A stretch of 64,000 nucleotides of DNA from Gordionus sp. m RMFG-2023 (GCF_954871325.1 NC_088775.1:17399561-17463560), one strand, 5' to 3'; positions 1-11,792 are shown, counted from the stretch's first letter. Numbers and translations: made by a program. Notes: generated by a model not told the origin, from the sequence alone.

Positions 1-723
1 ATCAAATTTAGGCCATGGTGTTAATTCATCTGATTTTTAATTTTCAGAATTAGATGATGAGGATGAAATAATAATATCCATGCTTATGCTAATCTATTAA
101 ATTAAAATATAAACAATAATATCCAAATTAATAAACTATAATAATGGCGTGTTAAAAAATTTGAAATGTGAAAAAGGAAAGATTATAAAATAAAATATAA
201 GACTTTTTTCATAAAAAATTCAGATTAATATTAAATTTTTCAAATAAATAAATAAAAAGTGTTTGAACGAACGTTAAATTCGAAAGCGTTCATCATAAAA
301 TAGGAACGCGTTCACATTCAAAGTTCGTTAAAAATAAAAGGAACGCCGTTTATCATTTTTTTCAAAAAAAAACGAATAATTTGTCGTTAAAGCAAAGATG
401 TAATTTAAGAGAAACGAAACCAAAAACCGGGTAAGAGCCATAAAAAAATCAGATTATATTTTACATGTATAACATTATTTTACTCGCATAATGTCCTTAT
501 AAAATCATTGATTTTGAAAGGAAGGTAATCATATGGGAACCATATTATTAAAAGTAGCTCGATTTTAAATGTTTTATTATCTCTATAAATCTACATTCAT
601 TTATAATTTTAAATAAATTATTATGAATCTGGAATCTTTTTTTGAGAACCTGTTCTGGAACACGCAATCAGATCAAAATATTACTGGTTAAAACTAAACT
701 GCTCTTTTAAAAGTTGTTTTATA
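1..723. other. AT-rich unassigned DNA, one weak exon-like start
   Basis: Nothing is identifiable with confidence. A polypyrimidine-AG acceptor near 47 is followed by a short acidic frame (LDDEDEIII...) that stops near 110. It could be the tail of a + strand exon, but it is too short to judge. A cluster of CGTTC/GAACG motifs at about 255-360 resembles hAT terminal sequence but has no partner end. Confidence 0.3.
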
Positions 724-2798
724 GAATCTAGGAAAATAAATCCCAGGAAAAAAATTCCCACAGAAAATAATTCCCCGGAAAAAAATTCCCCCCTTTTTTA
801 GATATTAAAAAATTAGAAAATTAATAAAATAGAAGAAAGAATTTCCTATAAATATATCCATAAAATTCCTCAAATAAAATATTTAAAAATTTTGAGAAAA
901 TAACAAAATAAAAAAATTTCCTGGAAAATATATTTCTTAAAAAGATTTCCCCAACATAATTGTTAGCCAAAATTGTAAACAATAAAAAGTAGTTAATGAT
1001 TTACTAAACTTAACCTAATTTTTAAAATATTATCGAATAACCCTAAACCATATAATGTTTAACGTTATGGTCTTATTACGAACCCAGTTTTAATGAAATT
1101 TTAACAAAATAATTATTAGAAAATATACTAATGCATGCCCTTAAACTTAACTACCTCCAAGATACCTATTTTCTGTGATATAAAGCAAAATCTACCTCCG
1201 ATACTTATTTTCTGTGATATAAAGCAAAATTTTATCATAAGTTAACATTTTGGTTAAATTTTTTTAAAAATTCACTTTTAGAAGTTTCGTGACTTCAATT
1301 AATTAAAAGATTTTAAAATAAAATTTTGTTTGTCTTTAAACATTTTCCCCAACTTTTTGATATATATGGGAAAGATTTTTAAACGTTTATAATTAATATA
1401 TTTTTATCCTTTTAAGACAATTATTAGCCGACTAAAAAATAAATTGGCTAAACTAAGTTTTAAGTTAAATCGAGGTTTTTCTTAAAAATATAGCAACTCA
1501 AATTTGAAAAATATTATTATATATTAAAACGCCTTAATGGTAACGGTTTTTCTCCGGCTTGCGCATATTAAGCCGAATTAGCCCACATTTAGTCATAACC
1601 CAACTATAATAATGACTGGAAGAAATTTTATAAAAAATACCCTCATATTAGTTTTTTCTTTTAATAAATGATTCCTTTTTACAAGTTTTTAGAACATAGT
1701 TTTTTTTTTAAAAAAAATTATAAAATTATTTATTATTTCCAAGAAGTTTTTTTAAATATCCAATTGGGAGATTTTAATTGAGTATTTTCGCAATTACCTT
1801 CAAAAATGGTTGATCACACGATTTTTTTTCAATAAGGATTAGTTTAACATACATTTACTCCTCATATTCTCAATTCCCGTTTATAAAATAGTTATACCTA
1901 TAATTATTTATTTGAGCAATTTATTCGCTCAGAATAAAAACTAAAACATCACTTAAACGTGAGAATACTCAAAGCTCAGAAAAAATACTGAATATCCAGA
2001 ATTATTTCTTAATGCTCAGACATAAAACAGAATTGCCCAAAAAATGGATATTGAGTTAAAAAGATAAATTACTTAGAAAAATATATGCAAGAATAAAATA
2101 ATTTTTTCTACTGATTTAAAAAATAGTCACTATTAAGATTAACCATTATCGCTCTATTGCTTTCGCGCTTTTCCCCGATATTGATTTCGCATTAATAGAT
2201 TCTCTATATATGATTAGCAAAATAGTTTTCTTTAAATTGCCTTCGCAATTTGATTTCGCCTTCTCCATAAGATTTTTGTTCGTTATTATAAATTGACTAA
2301 AAGTTTCGTTGTTATATATTAGCTCTGATCTCGGTAAAAGTTCTGTTATAAAAAATTCTCGATATGGTCTTCGCTGAATGCATGCGAATGTAGATTCACG
2401 ACATTTATCTATAAAATCAATTTGCTTTGATAAACATTCGTGATAAAAATTTTGTGAAAATGTGTTTTGTGATAAATGTTTTGTTAAATTTAAAACTACT
2501 GAGTTTGAAAAAAATCTTCATAAATTTTTGAGCAAAAATTTTTGAGGATTAATTTTTAAAAATTGTGATTTCAACTAGAGATTTTTTATGTAAAGAATGC
2601 AAAATATTTAATTATATATAAAAGAACTTTTACAAAAAATATTTGGAATTTTAATTTTTGATATTTAAAAAAAACTATTAAGGGAATTTATTTTTTTTAC
2701 TTCATATTTTTTAAAATAAAAAAAATAAGGAATTTACTTCCAGGGAAATTTTTTTTCCTGGGATTTTTTTTCTCGGGGAATTATTATCCGCTTACCAG
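724..2798. mobile_element. Arrayed-end DNA element, copy 1 (about 2.1 kb)
   Basis: The left end (about 724-800) and right end (about 2690-2798) are inverted arrays of a roughly 15-bp motif resembling GGAAAATAATTCCC. The flanks share TTTTATA (717-723 and 2799-2805), a likely 8-bp target duplication with one changed base. A second copy with the same ends and matching subterminal sequence (for example CTGTGATAT followed by an AGCAAAA-like stretch) lies at 58224-60867. No transposase frame is seen, so it is non-autonomous. The superfamily is unknown; an 8-bp duplication would fit hAT or P. Confidence 0.65.
2133..2400. repeat. Degenerate TTCGC-motif array
   Basis: TTCGC/TCGCG words recur every 14-18 bases, much like the right terminus of the fold-back element at 29085-29364 but decayed. 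It lies inside the right half of the arrayed-end element and has no equivalent in that family's other copy, so it may be an old insertion of a fold-back end. This is inferred from pattern only. Confidence 0.35.
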
Positions 2799-3154
2799 TT
2801 TTATATCAGGGCTTCAAAAATTTTTACCAATTTTTTTAAAGCACGACCCGGTTGGATGTGTTGTCAATAAACGAATCTCTGTTTCGTGCTCTCTAAATGT
2901 ACAATCAAGCCAATTTTAAATCTCTTAACCCGAATTGGGCTCGAAGCTTTTGGTTTGTAGATTAAGCTAAATTCACGAGTAGTTTTTGCCCGATAAATTT
3001 GTAGCTTGAATAATTTTTTCTAATATCGTTAACAACTGCCCAAACCCTTGTTGCAGATTTAATAGTATTTAGCTTTATAAATTAATTTATTAAAAGAATA
3101 TTAATTCGTAAAATAAATTATCTAGTAAAATTAAACAAATATGTTTTGTTATAG

Positions 3155-3393
3155 CTATGTATGCACATAATTTAAAAGAATTAAAACATAATTTAAAATT
3201 CAAGGTAAATTTGGAAAAGATGGTACCAAGAATGTGGCCTAACCTATTGCAAAATGAAAAAAGTATAAGTCTCGGGGATTTGGAATTATCGCAAAACATG
3301 GAAGATCTTCCCGAGGATGAGCAAAATACGGTCCAAAGACTTGTTTACGACGAACAACAGAAAGTTATGGGCAAACCCACCTCTCAACAAATG
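3155..3393 (+). CDS. NUDCD3: NudC domain-containing protein 3-like, penultimate exon
   Basis: The exon encodes the end of the CS (p23-like) domain and the following conserved linker of a NudC-family protein. LEKMVPRMWPNLL matches the LEK-x-W pattern that closes the CS domain. EDEQNTVQRLVYDEQQKVMG-KPTSQQ matches the NUDCD3 segment EEEQAVLDRL..YHQKLQGKPQS. NudC proteins are cytosolic HSP90 co-chaperones; NUDCD3 supports dynein intermediate chain and Kelch-protein folding. The acceptor is TTTTGTTATAG at 3154; an alternative AG at 3204 would remove the poorly conserved first 16 codons. The donor is ATG|GTATAT, phase 0. The exons carrying the rest of the CS domain and the N-terminus were not found and probably lie to the left of the window. 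Confidence 0.85.
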
Positions 3394-3933
3394 GTATATT
3401 AATTGATGAAACTAAATTAAAATTCTTAAAAAAATACTTTTTTGGGGGAAAAAATTAATTAAAAAGTAACGATTGAAGTTACTTTTCCTTCCAAAAAATA
3501 GTTTTGTTAAAAATTACCGTTTAGGAAATAGCGAAATTTTATTAAATGTAATACCAATTTTTAATACATGCTAACGGAATCATTCGGCATCTGCTATGTA
3601 TTTTACAACAGTGCACAAAACCATCTGGGCTAGCTTCAGAAAAAATCATCCTTATCGAAACCAGATCTCAATGCGGTGAATATTAATCACCAATCAGGTG
3701 GCAAACGCTACTCCAAAACAACGATTTTATTTGCATTTTACCCTTATGTGGTAATGCCGATTTAAACAATAAAGATTTCCAAAATCTCTTCTTTTAAACT
3801 CACTAAACAGTGAATTTTAACATTTTTACTTTACATCATTTTAATAATATATTTGATACCTTAGATATTACACATTGAAACATTAATATTTTGCATAAAG
3901 AACACCTTATTTACAAAAAACAAATATTATTAG
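3394..3933 (+). other. NUDCD3 intron (540 bp)
   Basis: A GT-AG intron, phase 0 at both ends, ending ATTATTAG. It holds a somewhat GC-richer stretch (about 3560-3740) without a readable frame. No transposon was recognised in it. Confidence 0.8.
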
Positions 3934-4044
3934 GTCATGGCAGATAAATTAAAAGAAGCGTGGAACAAACCAGGCTCACCTTTTTTAGGACAACCATTTG
4001 ATATAAGCAAAGTTAATATAAGTGGATCATACACAAATGAATAA
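3934..4044 (+). CDS. NUDCD3: NUDCD3-like, terminal exon
   Basis: 36 residues plus TAA, in phase with the previous exon. KEAWNKPGSPFLGQPFDISK followed by VNISG is a near-exact match to the NUDCD3 C-terminus (KKGWDAEGSPFRGQRFDPAMFNIS), which separates this gene from NUDC and NUDCD2. A consensus AATAAA lies 74 bases after the stop (4118-4123), consistent with a real gene end. Confidence 0.9.
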   Translation, partial: VMADKLKEAWNKPGSPFLGQPFDISKVNISGSYTNE

Positions 4045-4117
4045 TATTAAAAAAATATATTTATTTAAATATGTATCATTTTTATTATTGTATAATATAA
4101 AAAGGGGAGTATAATTT

Positions 4118-4123
4118 AATAAA
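4118..4123 (+). terminator. AATAAA polyadenylation signal of the NUDCD3-like gene
   Basis: The only canonical AATAAA within about 100 bases after the stop codon at 4044. Position and strand fit; function is inferred. Confidence 0.55.
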
Positions 4124-5402
4124 TGATTGTTCTATGTTAAATGGTATTATGAATAACTGTGTACTATAGTTTTCCTTTATATAATGGCCCGTCTTAGCTC
4201 TTTAAATTAGCTACGAATTTTCTCGTCACATTAATTTTAAATTTGGCGAGAAAATTTATAGCTAATGCGTTATTCATAAATTTAAACCTATATAACTGCT
4301 CGGGGACATTGATGCAGGCCCGAAATGGGAAGGTAATTTTATTTTAAATGCAGACAATTTCCCATTACGCCAGCGTCGTTAATAAAGTTTCCTTATAATT
4401 ACCTCAAGAGTATCTTTCTGTATATCGCGTAGCTTCACCTAATTAATCGAAAGGGTATGAGGGGGTAAAAGTCCAACGATGACAGTTGGTTTAACCACGA
4501 CAAATAATATCTGATTGATACATGTTGAAAGTTGTATTTAATGATCTATGCGAATCGTCAAAAATCTAACCGTACTATATTTTTTTGACTAATCGGAACT
4601 AAAATTCCATTAAAAAAAATTAAAAGGTGAACCCTTACAAAGGTTTCTATTTATTAAGGCTATGATTATTTTTAAAAAAATTAAGTAAATTTACTATTTT
4701 TATTCGATTTGTATAATTATGAATAGTAAATTAGGCAATCGATTTAAAACGATCGAATATCCATAATTTCTTATTCATCAGTGGATTTATCCATAAGGGA
4801 GGAGGGGGGTTTGGGGGGAGGAGGATTCGCCCCCAAACTTTCTTTCCTCTGGCCTTAGGCCGGGTTTCTAAAAATATTATAATATATTAATTTTTTAGAT
4901 CTTTTTATCATCTTTGTTAAAGTTGGATGAACAATTGGAAATACTTTGCCAATATTTTGTGCTTTATTAGTGGTTAACCACTTAAAGACCAGCATAAGCG
5001 AATAATATTAATAATAAAATTTTGTCCAAATTTATGATTAATAGGCAACTGAAAGCATTATTCTGAAAATTTTATCAATGTGTAATGTTCAATTGATTAT
5101 AACTAAGTTTTGCATATAAAAATTTTATGACTAAGAACATATTATAATCATATTGCAATTTTATGATTTGAATTTATAAAGAGAGATCTACTTTTCTCTG
5201 AAATTTGGCTAATTATCTGGAATCAAATTTTTATTTAGAATAATCTCCTTATAAATATTTAATAGGGCTAATCCATTTTTAAATAGATTGTTAATCTTTT
5301 CTAAGTTGAAAAAGACCTTTCATTAGTGCAGGTACTAATCGGGAAGGTAACTAAAATAATAAAAAAAACGTTTTAATATTAGGCAGGGAATCTAAAGTGC
5401 AA
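4124..5402. other. Intergenic AT-rich DNA with a hairpin and a G-rich tract
   Basis: No exon is recognised. It contains a hairpin at 4207-4265 (19-base arms, 17 paired, 21-base loop) and a G-rich tract around 4799-4870 rich in GGAGG and GGGG runs. The rest is A/T-rich and featureless. Confidence 0.5.
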
Positions 5403-5564
5403 TTACACATGAAAACGGCCTGAGCATTTTTTGATCTCAAAGAGTACTCTATTCTGTCAGGATTTTATAACAAAATTCGACATCACAAAGTAAATTATCA
5501 TACGATGATAAATCATCAGAGTACTCTGAGATTTTTTTAATACTCTCTCGCTTTTCAAGTGTAA
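5403..5564. mobile_element. Short fold-back MITE (162 bp)
   Basis: The ends TTACACATGAAAACG and CTTTTCAAGTGTAA are imperfect inverted repeats about 48 bases long, each ending inward with AGAGTACTCT. There is no coding capacity. A target duplication is not clear. Confidence 0.5.
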
Positions 5565-6929
5565 TCAACAATTCAGACTCAACTGGCAAAAGAAAATCAA
5601 AGCTTGCTGTTTATCTTTACCAAATTAAACGATTTTTCTTTTAATTAAAAATTATAAAAAATTTTTAGACTATCTAATTTGTTTAACAATATAAATTATA
5701 TTATTAAATTTATAATTGTTTTTCAAAAAATATCTTTCTAGATATGCAGATCGTATTTTTTCTCCATCCTCGGCTCTACTATGCCATAAAATATTTACAA
5801 AATATCTTTATAGCCCCCCCCCCCTGTTATTTAATATTTTAGTCATATAATCTTTAATTTAAACCATATGGTTATGAGGAGGGGGGGGGGGTTCCCCTTC
5901 TGTTATTCGTATTCTTTTTGAATAAGTCTAACATAAAGGTTTTATTTTAAAAATATTTAAATGTTATATTTCATTGTTTTATCTTTAACATTATTTACCC
6001 CTAATCGTTACTTTATTTTGCCTAAGTATTTAATCTTTTATTATTATCTCAAGACTTTTATTTATTTTAAAAAATATATATATTTAAGAAAATTTACATA
6101 TTAAACTACAATAACATATATAAACATCATATTAAAATAGAATCTAAAAACAATATTAAAAAAATTAGGTATTAAAATATAAAAAGGGGAGTGGGGGTGG
6201 GGTTGAAAACTGCATAGAGTCAGACTGATAATAATTTTGACATATGCGCTTTGAAACTTTTATTGGTTTGGAACATTAAATTTAATTTTTACTCAATTGA
6301 AGCTTAATAAGTTTTCAATTTCAACTATGTTCATATGAGAGATTAGTAACGAGATCTGTTTTATTTTATATAAATTCTAAATTTATTCTAAATGAATAAA
6401 ACTTAATATATATTATTTAACTTCTATGTTACTTTACAATAAATTCATAAAATTATTTTCACTTATCAATTGATCAAATTTAATGAATGTATATTTTGAT
6501 TGGTTAGCTAAACATTATACATAGATCTCTATTTTCATAATTGTTTAAATATTCCTCTAATTAAGGGCTTTTTAAATGAAATAGATATTTTTACTAAAAC
6601 AATTTTAGATTATTAGCAATCAAAATTTGTTTAATAATTCGATCTACAAATGTTACCTTAGAACAAAAAACCACCAATTGATGGATTTCGTAATTTAATA
6701 AATATATTAAAAATACCGCTAGATATTAATATCTGGTTAGGGAAGATTGATGTTTTTTATTTTTTATAATTCTCCAAAATAAATGATGTGGAATAATTAT
6801 TTCGTAATAACGATAAATCCCCAAGCTTGGAAAAATATGCAAGCATGTATTCTCTATTACCTATTTTGAAAAAGATTACAAAACGTTACTGACTTTGTTA
6901 CTATATAAAGTAATTATAAGAATTAATAG
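5565..6929. other. Intergenic AT-rich DNA with paired C and G runs
   Basis: It holds an 11-C run (5814-5824) and an 11-G run (5881-5891) about 56 bases apart in inverted relation, plus a G-rich tract near 6184-6203. No reading frame or known repeat is seen. Confidence 0.5.
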
Positions 6930-7023
6930 GAGAGGCAAACCATTTCACAAACCCAGTCGAAGGCCGGGTTTTCCCCGCACTCCGCAATTTGGAAATTTTG
7001 ATCTGGCAACAACAATGCATTAA
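6930..7023 (+). CDS. Candidate terminal exon, unidentified basic protein tail
   Basis: After an acceptor-like AATTAATAG the phase-1 frame reads 30 residues to TAA. It is rich in R, P, G and F (RGKPFHKPSRRPGFP, then TPQFGNFDLATTMH). The stretch is clearly GC-richer than its surroundings, like the confirmed host exons here. The composition suggests an RNA-binding or disordered C-terminus, but I do not recognise the family and no upstream exon was found. Confidence 0.35.
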
Positions 7024-8009
7024 AATTAAATATTCAGTAATAACTTTGATAATTTCTTACGTTTATCTATTTTTATCCCATTACAAAATAATTTAAAAAA
7101 AGAATAAAAAATTTCCATATAATTTTGTAAAATTCATTTTATAATTATGATATTCAATCAGGAAATAACATTAATATATTTGGACAATTGACTGAGCCTA
7201 TATTTTGTCGATGATGCTGCCATCAAGCCCAGCAGGACATACAAAGCTCAAAATCCTATTTTTTTCGAAAGAGACAATTCACGGATTCTTATTATCACGA
7301 TATCTAAAAATATTTCAGTTGGAAAAAAAGCATCATTGAAAATTTTGATTGGATGACATAGAGTATTTATTAACTTAGATTCCATAGTATTGTTAAAGAA
7401 ACTAGTTAAAATATTGCAAAAAAATATCTGCACATAATTACTTTTAAAAATATTTAACTAGTATAATTTTAATTTTTTGGAATGTAACGACAAAAGGCAA
7501 CTAGATACTTTTTATATATCTCGCTTAATATCTTTAAATGCTGATTTCCCAAATTTAAAATTGCTATTATTAAATATAATGGCTTACATCAAATCGAGCA
7601 CTTTTATAGTACATTTGTTTAATCTAGGAAATCTTTTTTAAAAATATTAACACCCCCTTTAAGGATCAAATTTGAGAATAGTTTGTTAGTCAAAATAAAA
7701 ATTTATTAAAATAAATATTATATTGTGAGATTTTTTTCAGTGCAAATAAATATTACATTCGTTAAATTAATTTATTTAAATCGCACGATTTAGCGCCATA
7801 ACAAAAATTATATTAAAAATGAGTTATAAAAATAACTTGCAACTTCTATAGGCTAAATAGTCTAAGCTGGCCATCAAATAGCAATATAAAAATAAATTAT
7901 GATACATATCAGTCCTCAAAACTGATTATTAATCATCTTTAAAAGAGTTAGAATATAAAAAGGGCTAAACCGGTTCACAGAGCTTTTTAAAGGTTCGCTT
8001 CAGATTCTT
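7024..8009. other. Unassigned DNA
   Basis: Frames at about 7190-7433 on both strands are longer than chance would suggest (the minus frame, with one stop, runs about 90 codons), but no family is recognised. The rest is A/T-rich without a recognised feature. Confidence 0.35.
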
Positions 8010-8102
8010 GTGACAAATTTTTTAACGGTGTGGGTTAGGTAAATAATGGTTAATACCGGTTTAACGTTCTGGGCGAGATTCGATTTGAATCCCTGAAAGC
8101 CG
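8010..8102 (+). mobile_element. tRNA-like SINE relic
   Basis: GGTGTGGGTTAG, then GGTTAATACC, then GATTCGATTTGAATCCC give an A-box to B-box-like layout of a tRNA head. The same skeleton recurs on the opposite strand at 10125-10205. The call rests on those two box-like motifs only. Confidence 0.35.
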
Positions 8103-8470
8103 ATCAAATTTTGAAGATAATTTTTATTTTGTCAATATGTTTAGTATAATAAGAGTGTAAATAATATATTTATAAAAAAATATTTAACTATTAATAATTA
8201 TATTACAAACATTATGATATAGCAAAATTTATAATTAATAAATTATTTTTAAAAAATCGAAACCATTTAATTGTTTTGTTTTTACATAACCAAAGTGTCC
8301 ATACAATAATATTTTGGTGAAATTAATTATTTAAAGGCAAATTTAATTTTAACAAAAAAATATTATTAAAATCTGGTCGTTGCGTAAAAAAATGTGAAAT
8401 GATGATAAAAGCGATTTTTTTAAAACTATAATAGTATTTTTACATGAGAATGATATCTTATAATTAATTA

Positions 8471-8577
8471 TTATGAGCGGCAAGCCTTGAGTGTGTTAAG
8501 ATAAACAGTTTGTAATGGCCTATACAAGTCTAAAACATGCTTCGCTTCCCTCACTGAGAACCATTTTCTCCTTCGAC
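8471..8577 (-). CDS. NUDT3: DIPP exon 4 (terminal)
   Basis: 34 codons plus TAA after an acceptor AATATTAG. RRRKWFSVREAKHVLDLYRP corresponds to the DIPP segment RKREWFKIEDAIKVLQYHKP that closes the Nudix fold; the tail LQTVYLNTLKACRS ends the protein soon after. The first two bases GT complete a glycine codon whose G is in exon 3. The protein lacks the longer C-terminal tail of human NUDT3 (172 residues). Confidence 0.92.
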
Positions 8578-8966
8578 CTAATATTATAGTAATGAATATA
8601 TAGTAGGGCTTTAGTAAATTCAGGTTTATGCTTCATACAGGAATTTTTAGCGATATTTTTAATATCATTCATAATTCATTTATATCGCACTTATTTTAAA
8701 GTTCGAATGATTCACTTTGCTGGAATCGTATTAATGTATAAGGTACAATACCTATCCCATGAATTTACAATTTAGTCATAAATATTTTAAGAGTGGTTTA
8801 AAAAGTTAGAAGCAAAATTGTCTTATATTCATAAAATGTTACTTATACGATTCCAGAAAATTAGCGTCTTTCTAAAATAAAAAACACGTGTTTGCTCAAA
8901 TTCAAATAGGCTAACCCTAAAGGCAAATATACTTTTAAAGATTATAAATGAATAAAAAAGGCATGC
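8578..8966 (-). other. DIPP intron 3, GC-AG type
   Basis: Protein continuity (KIG then RRRKWF) fixes the exon 3 end at ATAG|GCATGC, so the donor is GC rather than GT. The acceptor is a normal TTAG. No nearby GT keeps both the phase and the conserved glycine. Confidence 0.7.
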
Positions 8967-9051
8967 CTATTTTCAATGCTTCTTCCCAATAAGGTAATTC
9001 TTCTTTCACCATAAACACATATACGAAAGTTCTATGCTTCCTCTCGGAATT
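8967..9051 (-). CDS. NUDT3: DIPP exon 3
   Basis: 28 codons plus one base. NSERKHRTFVYVFMVKEELP followed by YWEEALKIG matches the DIPP stretch NQERKHRTYVYVL..TEVLEDWEDSVNIG, a core strand and helix of the enzyme. The acceptor is TTGTATTTAG. The exon is bounded by short introns of 210 and 389 bp. Confidence 0.93.
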
Positions 9052-9261
9052 CTAAATACAATTTTTTTTAAAATGCTAGTCATAAAATTTTGATATAAAA
9101 ATGAGCGCGTAGTTAAACCAAAATGATTCACCTACCAAAAATAATATCAAAAAATAAAAAGAATAGCTTATCACATAATGAGAATAATATAGACAAATAA
9201 AACGATACTATTACTTGGCACATATACCTCATGTAAGATATGATGATATATATTTTTTAAC

Positions 9262-9417
9262 TTCGAAGACTCCCAAACACCGTCCCAGTTGGCCACGTAT
9301 TCCAGCTTCTTCTAAAGCTTCCCTCGAAGCGGCTGATTCTGGGTCCTCGTGGGGCTCTAATCCACCACCCGGCACTACCCAATGGTCCGGACTTCGACTA
9401 CTTGTAACTAATAATAC
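9262..9417 (-). CDS. NUDT3: DIPP exon 2, Nudix box
   Basis: 52 codons (residues 34-85 of the protein). It holds SRSPDHWVVPGGGLEP and a perfect Nudix signature GX5EX7REUXEEXGU: Gly51, Glu57, Arg65-Glu66, Glu69-Glu70, Gly72-Ile73, the Mg-binding catalytic helix. The acceptor is AAATGTAG and the donor is GAA|GTTAAA; reading further reaches a stop. It is the most GC-rich stretch of its neighbourhood. The + strand frame over it is only a shadow. Confidence 0.96.
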
Positions 9418-9508
9418 CTACATTTTTTTTAAAGAGTTGCAAATTAATATTTTACCAAATAATTTATTTGATTAACGTTGAATAGGTTAATGTTAAACAG
9501 TACCTAAG

Positions 9509-9636
9509 GTTGTGTTGAACAAACCTTCGTCGAATGGTTTTGGAAAAAAGTTCGTTCAAAACTGGGAATAAACACGGGAATACTTCGCGCCCTTAACCGG
9601 AATGAATATCTTCGAGTACTACAATATGCCTCATAA
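9509..9636 (+). CDS. Candidate exon, unidentified
   Basis: After ACCTAAG the frame reads CVEQTFVEWFWKKVRSKLGI and on to RNEYLRVLQYAS and TAA, 41 residues with balanced composition and GC above background. It lies inside DIPP intron 1 on the opposite strand, 92 bases from exon 2. No family is recognised. It may be a nested gene's last exon, a transposon remnant, or chance. Confidence 0.3.
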
Positions 9637-10124
9637 CAAGTTTTTAGCCTAAAATATTTAACCTAAACATCTGATTTGAGCCTCTACTCGACAATTGAGA
9701 CGACTTGTAAGAGAAAACTTGAATAATCCTGGCTAAAGTTCATGTGATTTAACGCTTAAAAAATATTCTTTTCAGTATATACTACCGATTATGGTCAAAC
9801 TCAAAGAAATTGCAATATTAACACCAAATTTATAATCCACATGATCTGTTAGATTTGACAGGTTTTTGATGAAAATTTTAAAAAACCATTTTTAATCTAT
9901 TTAACCCTAACCCATAAGAAGGAATTTTTTTAGGGGTTGTTTGGGAAATAAAACCAGAAGGGATATAATATAGGGTATATAAAATAGCAAAATTACCAAT
10001 TTTCTTTATAACTTTTTTAGGGTTCCGCTTTATTTCAAATGATGCCTTGGCGTGCTATATACTAATAAAGTAGCACCGAAATACCTAAGTTAAGGTGGTG
10101 AAAAGGGTCAAGAAAAATGGACTA
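9637..10124. other. Intronic AT-rich DNA
   Basis: Part of DIPP intron 1. No repeat, frame or RNA gene is recognised. Confidence 0.5.
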
Positions 10125-10205
10125 GCCAGGAATTGAATCAACCCATTGCTTCACTTGATAGCTATTAACCCATTCACACACCAGCTATCATTAACCCTCT
10201 ATTGC
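10125..10205 (-). mobile_element. tRNA-like SINE relic
   Basis: On the - strand TAGCTGGTGTGTGAATGGG (A-box-like) and GGTTGATTCAATTCC (B-box-like) sit at tRNA-like spacing. The same skeleton is at 8010-8102 on +. The tail runs toward about 10010 without a clear end. Confidence 0.38.
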
Positions 10206-11790
10206 ACGCTATACCAATTAAAGCGAAAAATTTATAATACTCATTTTTTTTTTACTATCTATATATATATCTCTAAAGAAGGGAAAAAAATTTATCCCCG
10301 AATTTTTTTGTATTTAATTTATTAATAATCAAAATAACATTGTCCTAATATGTAATAATCTGGTTGGCAATTAATAAACTATATTATGTGAATTTTTTTT
10401 ATAAGTATGCTAAGGGTCTAAAATATTTGATGCAGACTAAGAGAAAAGTTGTTAAGTCACCATTTTATACGGTTATTTTTATATATTACAGCTCACTTAA
10501 ATATCAATATACATGATTCGCCCCGCGAGCCAAAAGAATTTAGAACTGGGGCAAAATAAATTTTTTAACCCTGAATAATGATATTTGTGATTTTTCCCTT
10601 CATAAAAAAAATTAGGGCTGGATAACCCGCCTAAAATATTTTCCGGGTCGGAGTGATCTCATTTCAAATTTATTTAACGAGAAATTTACAATAAAAGTAA
10701 AAGATATGGAATGGAAAGTTCCGGGAATGGAATTATGAGAAAATTAAAGGAACAAAAACGATGAATCTGGACTAGAAATGTTCCGAAAAATAACAAAAAG
10801 AATTTAATTTTACTACTCAATTATAATGATATTTATAATGGCTCACTAATATAATTTCATATTTCAATCCTTAATTCCAGTTAGCTACAAATAACAATAA
10901 TTATTACTCATTGTTCACTACGGTCATCCGATCTATAAAATTATCAAAAACCTTTTTTAATCATATTTTGATAGTTGTAAATGTTTACAAATATATTAAA
11001 AAATTTAAATTTCAAATGGATAACAAATTTATATGTTTAATTAATACTTGGATGGATTTACTAATAACGAATCAATATTAACCGGGTCCCCGGTTAAAAT
11101 TATTCATTTAAGCCATTAATTTTCTCGAAAAAAATAAGGCTCATTTAAATCGCTATTTAAAACAATTTATATAAATCTATCCATGAAAACTAAAATTTAC
11201 ATCCAGCGTTAAAATATCGATAAGAATAAATACTTCGTTATGAGAATATTTTACTTCCTTATTTACATGTTTATATATGAATTACTTAGACAAGTTTAAG
11301 CCACCAGTAAATGGTAGATTATTTTGATTTATCAAATAAAATATATATTTCTAAAAATATTGTTTTTTTTTCCTTCTTAAGCTGAATTTTATAATATTAT
11401 TGACATTAGTTTACTATAACATATCGCATAAATTAAGTATCACTTAATTCATATTAAAAAAAATACATACAATAAATAACAAATTATGACTAAATATTTC
11501 AATTGAGTAGGGCAAAAATTTGAAATGTGGAAATTTTCATTCTATCATTTGTATTAATTTTATGAGCAAATAAAGAAAAATACGATCAATAAAAAAAACG
11601 TTCTCCTAATTTGATCATATTATATTTTACAGAAAAACTTTTCTAATTTGGGCTGATAATTCTGGCAACTCTCTCATTTAAAATTTTGAGTTCCAATCAA
11701 ATTCCTGGAAAAAGTTTTGATAAATTAAGAAGCTGTTGGGCCCAAGTTTTGATTTAAACGGTGCCCAAATTAGGTAAGTTTAACTTATAT
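10206..11790. other. Intronic AT-rich DNA
   Basis: No gene or recognisable element. Some GC-richer patches (about 10510-10550 and 10640-10780) carry no readable frame. Confidence 0.45.
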
Positions 11791-11792
11791 TG

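Noticed and set aside
7190-7433. Overlapping frames on both strands
   Set aside because: Longer than chance, but no family, splice sites or repeat ends could be assigned.
9215-9475. 86-codon + strand frame
   Set aside because: Antisense shadow of the DIPP Nudix-box exon.
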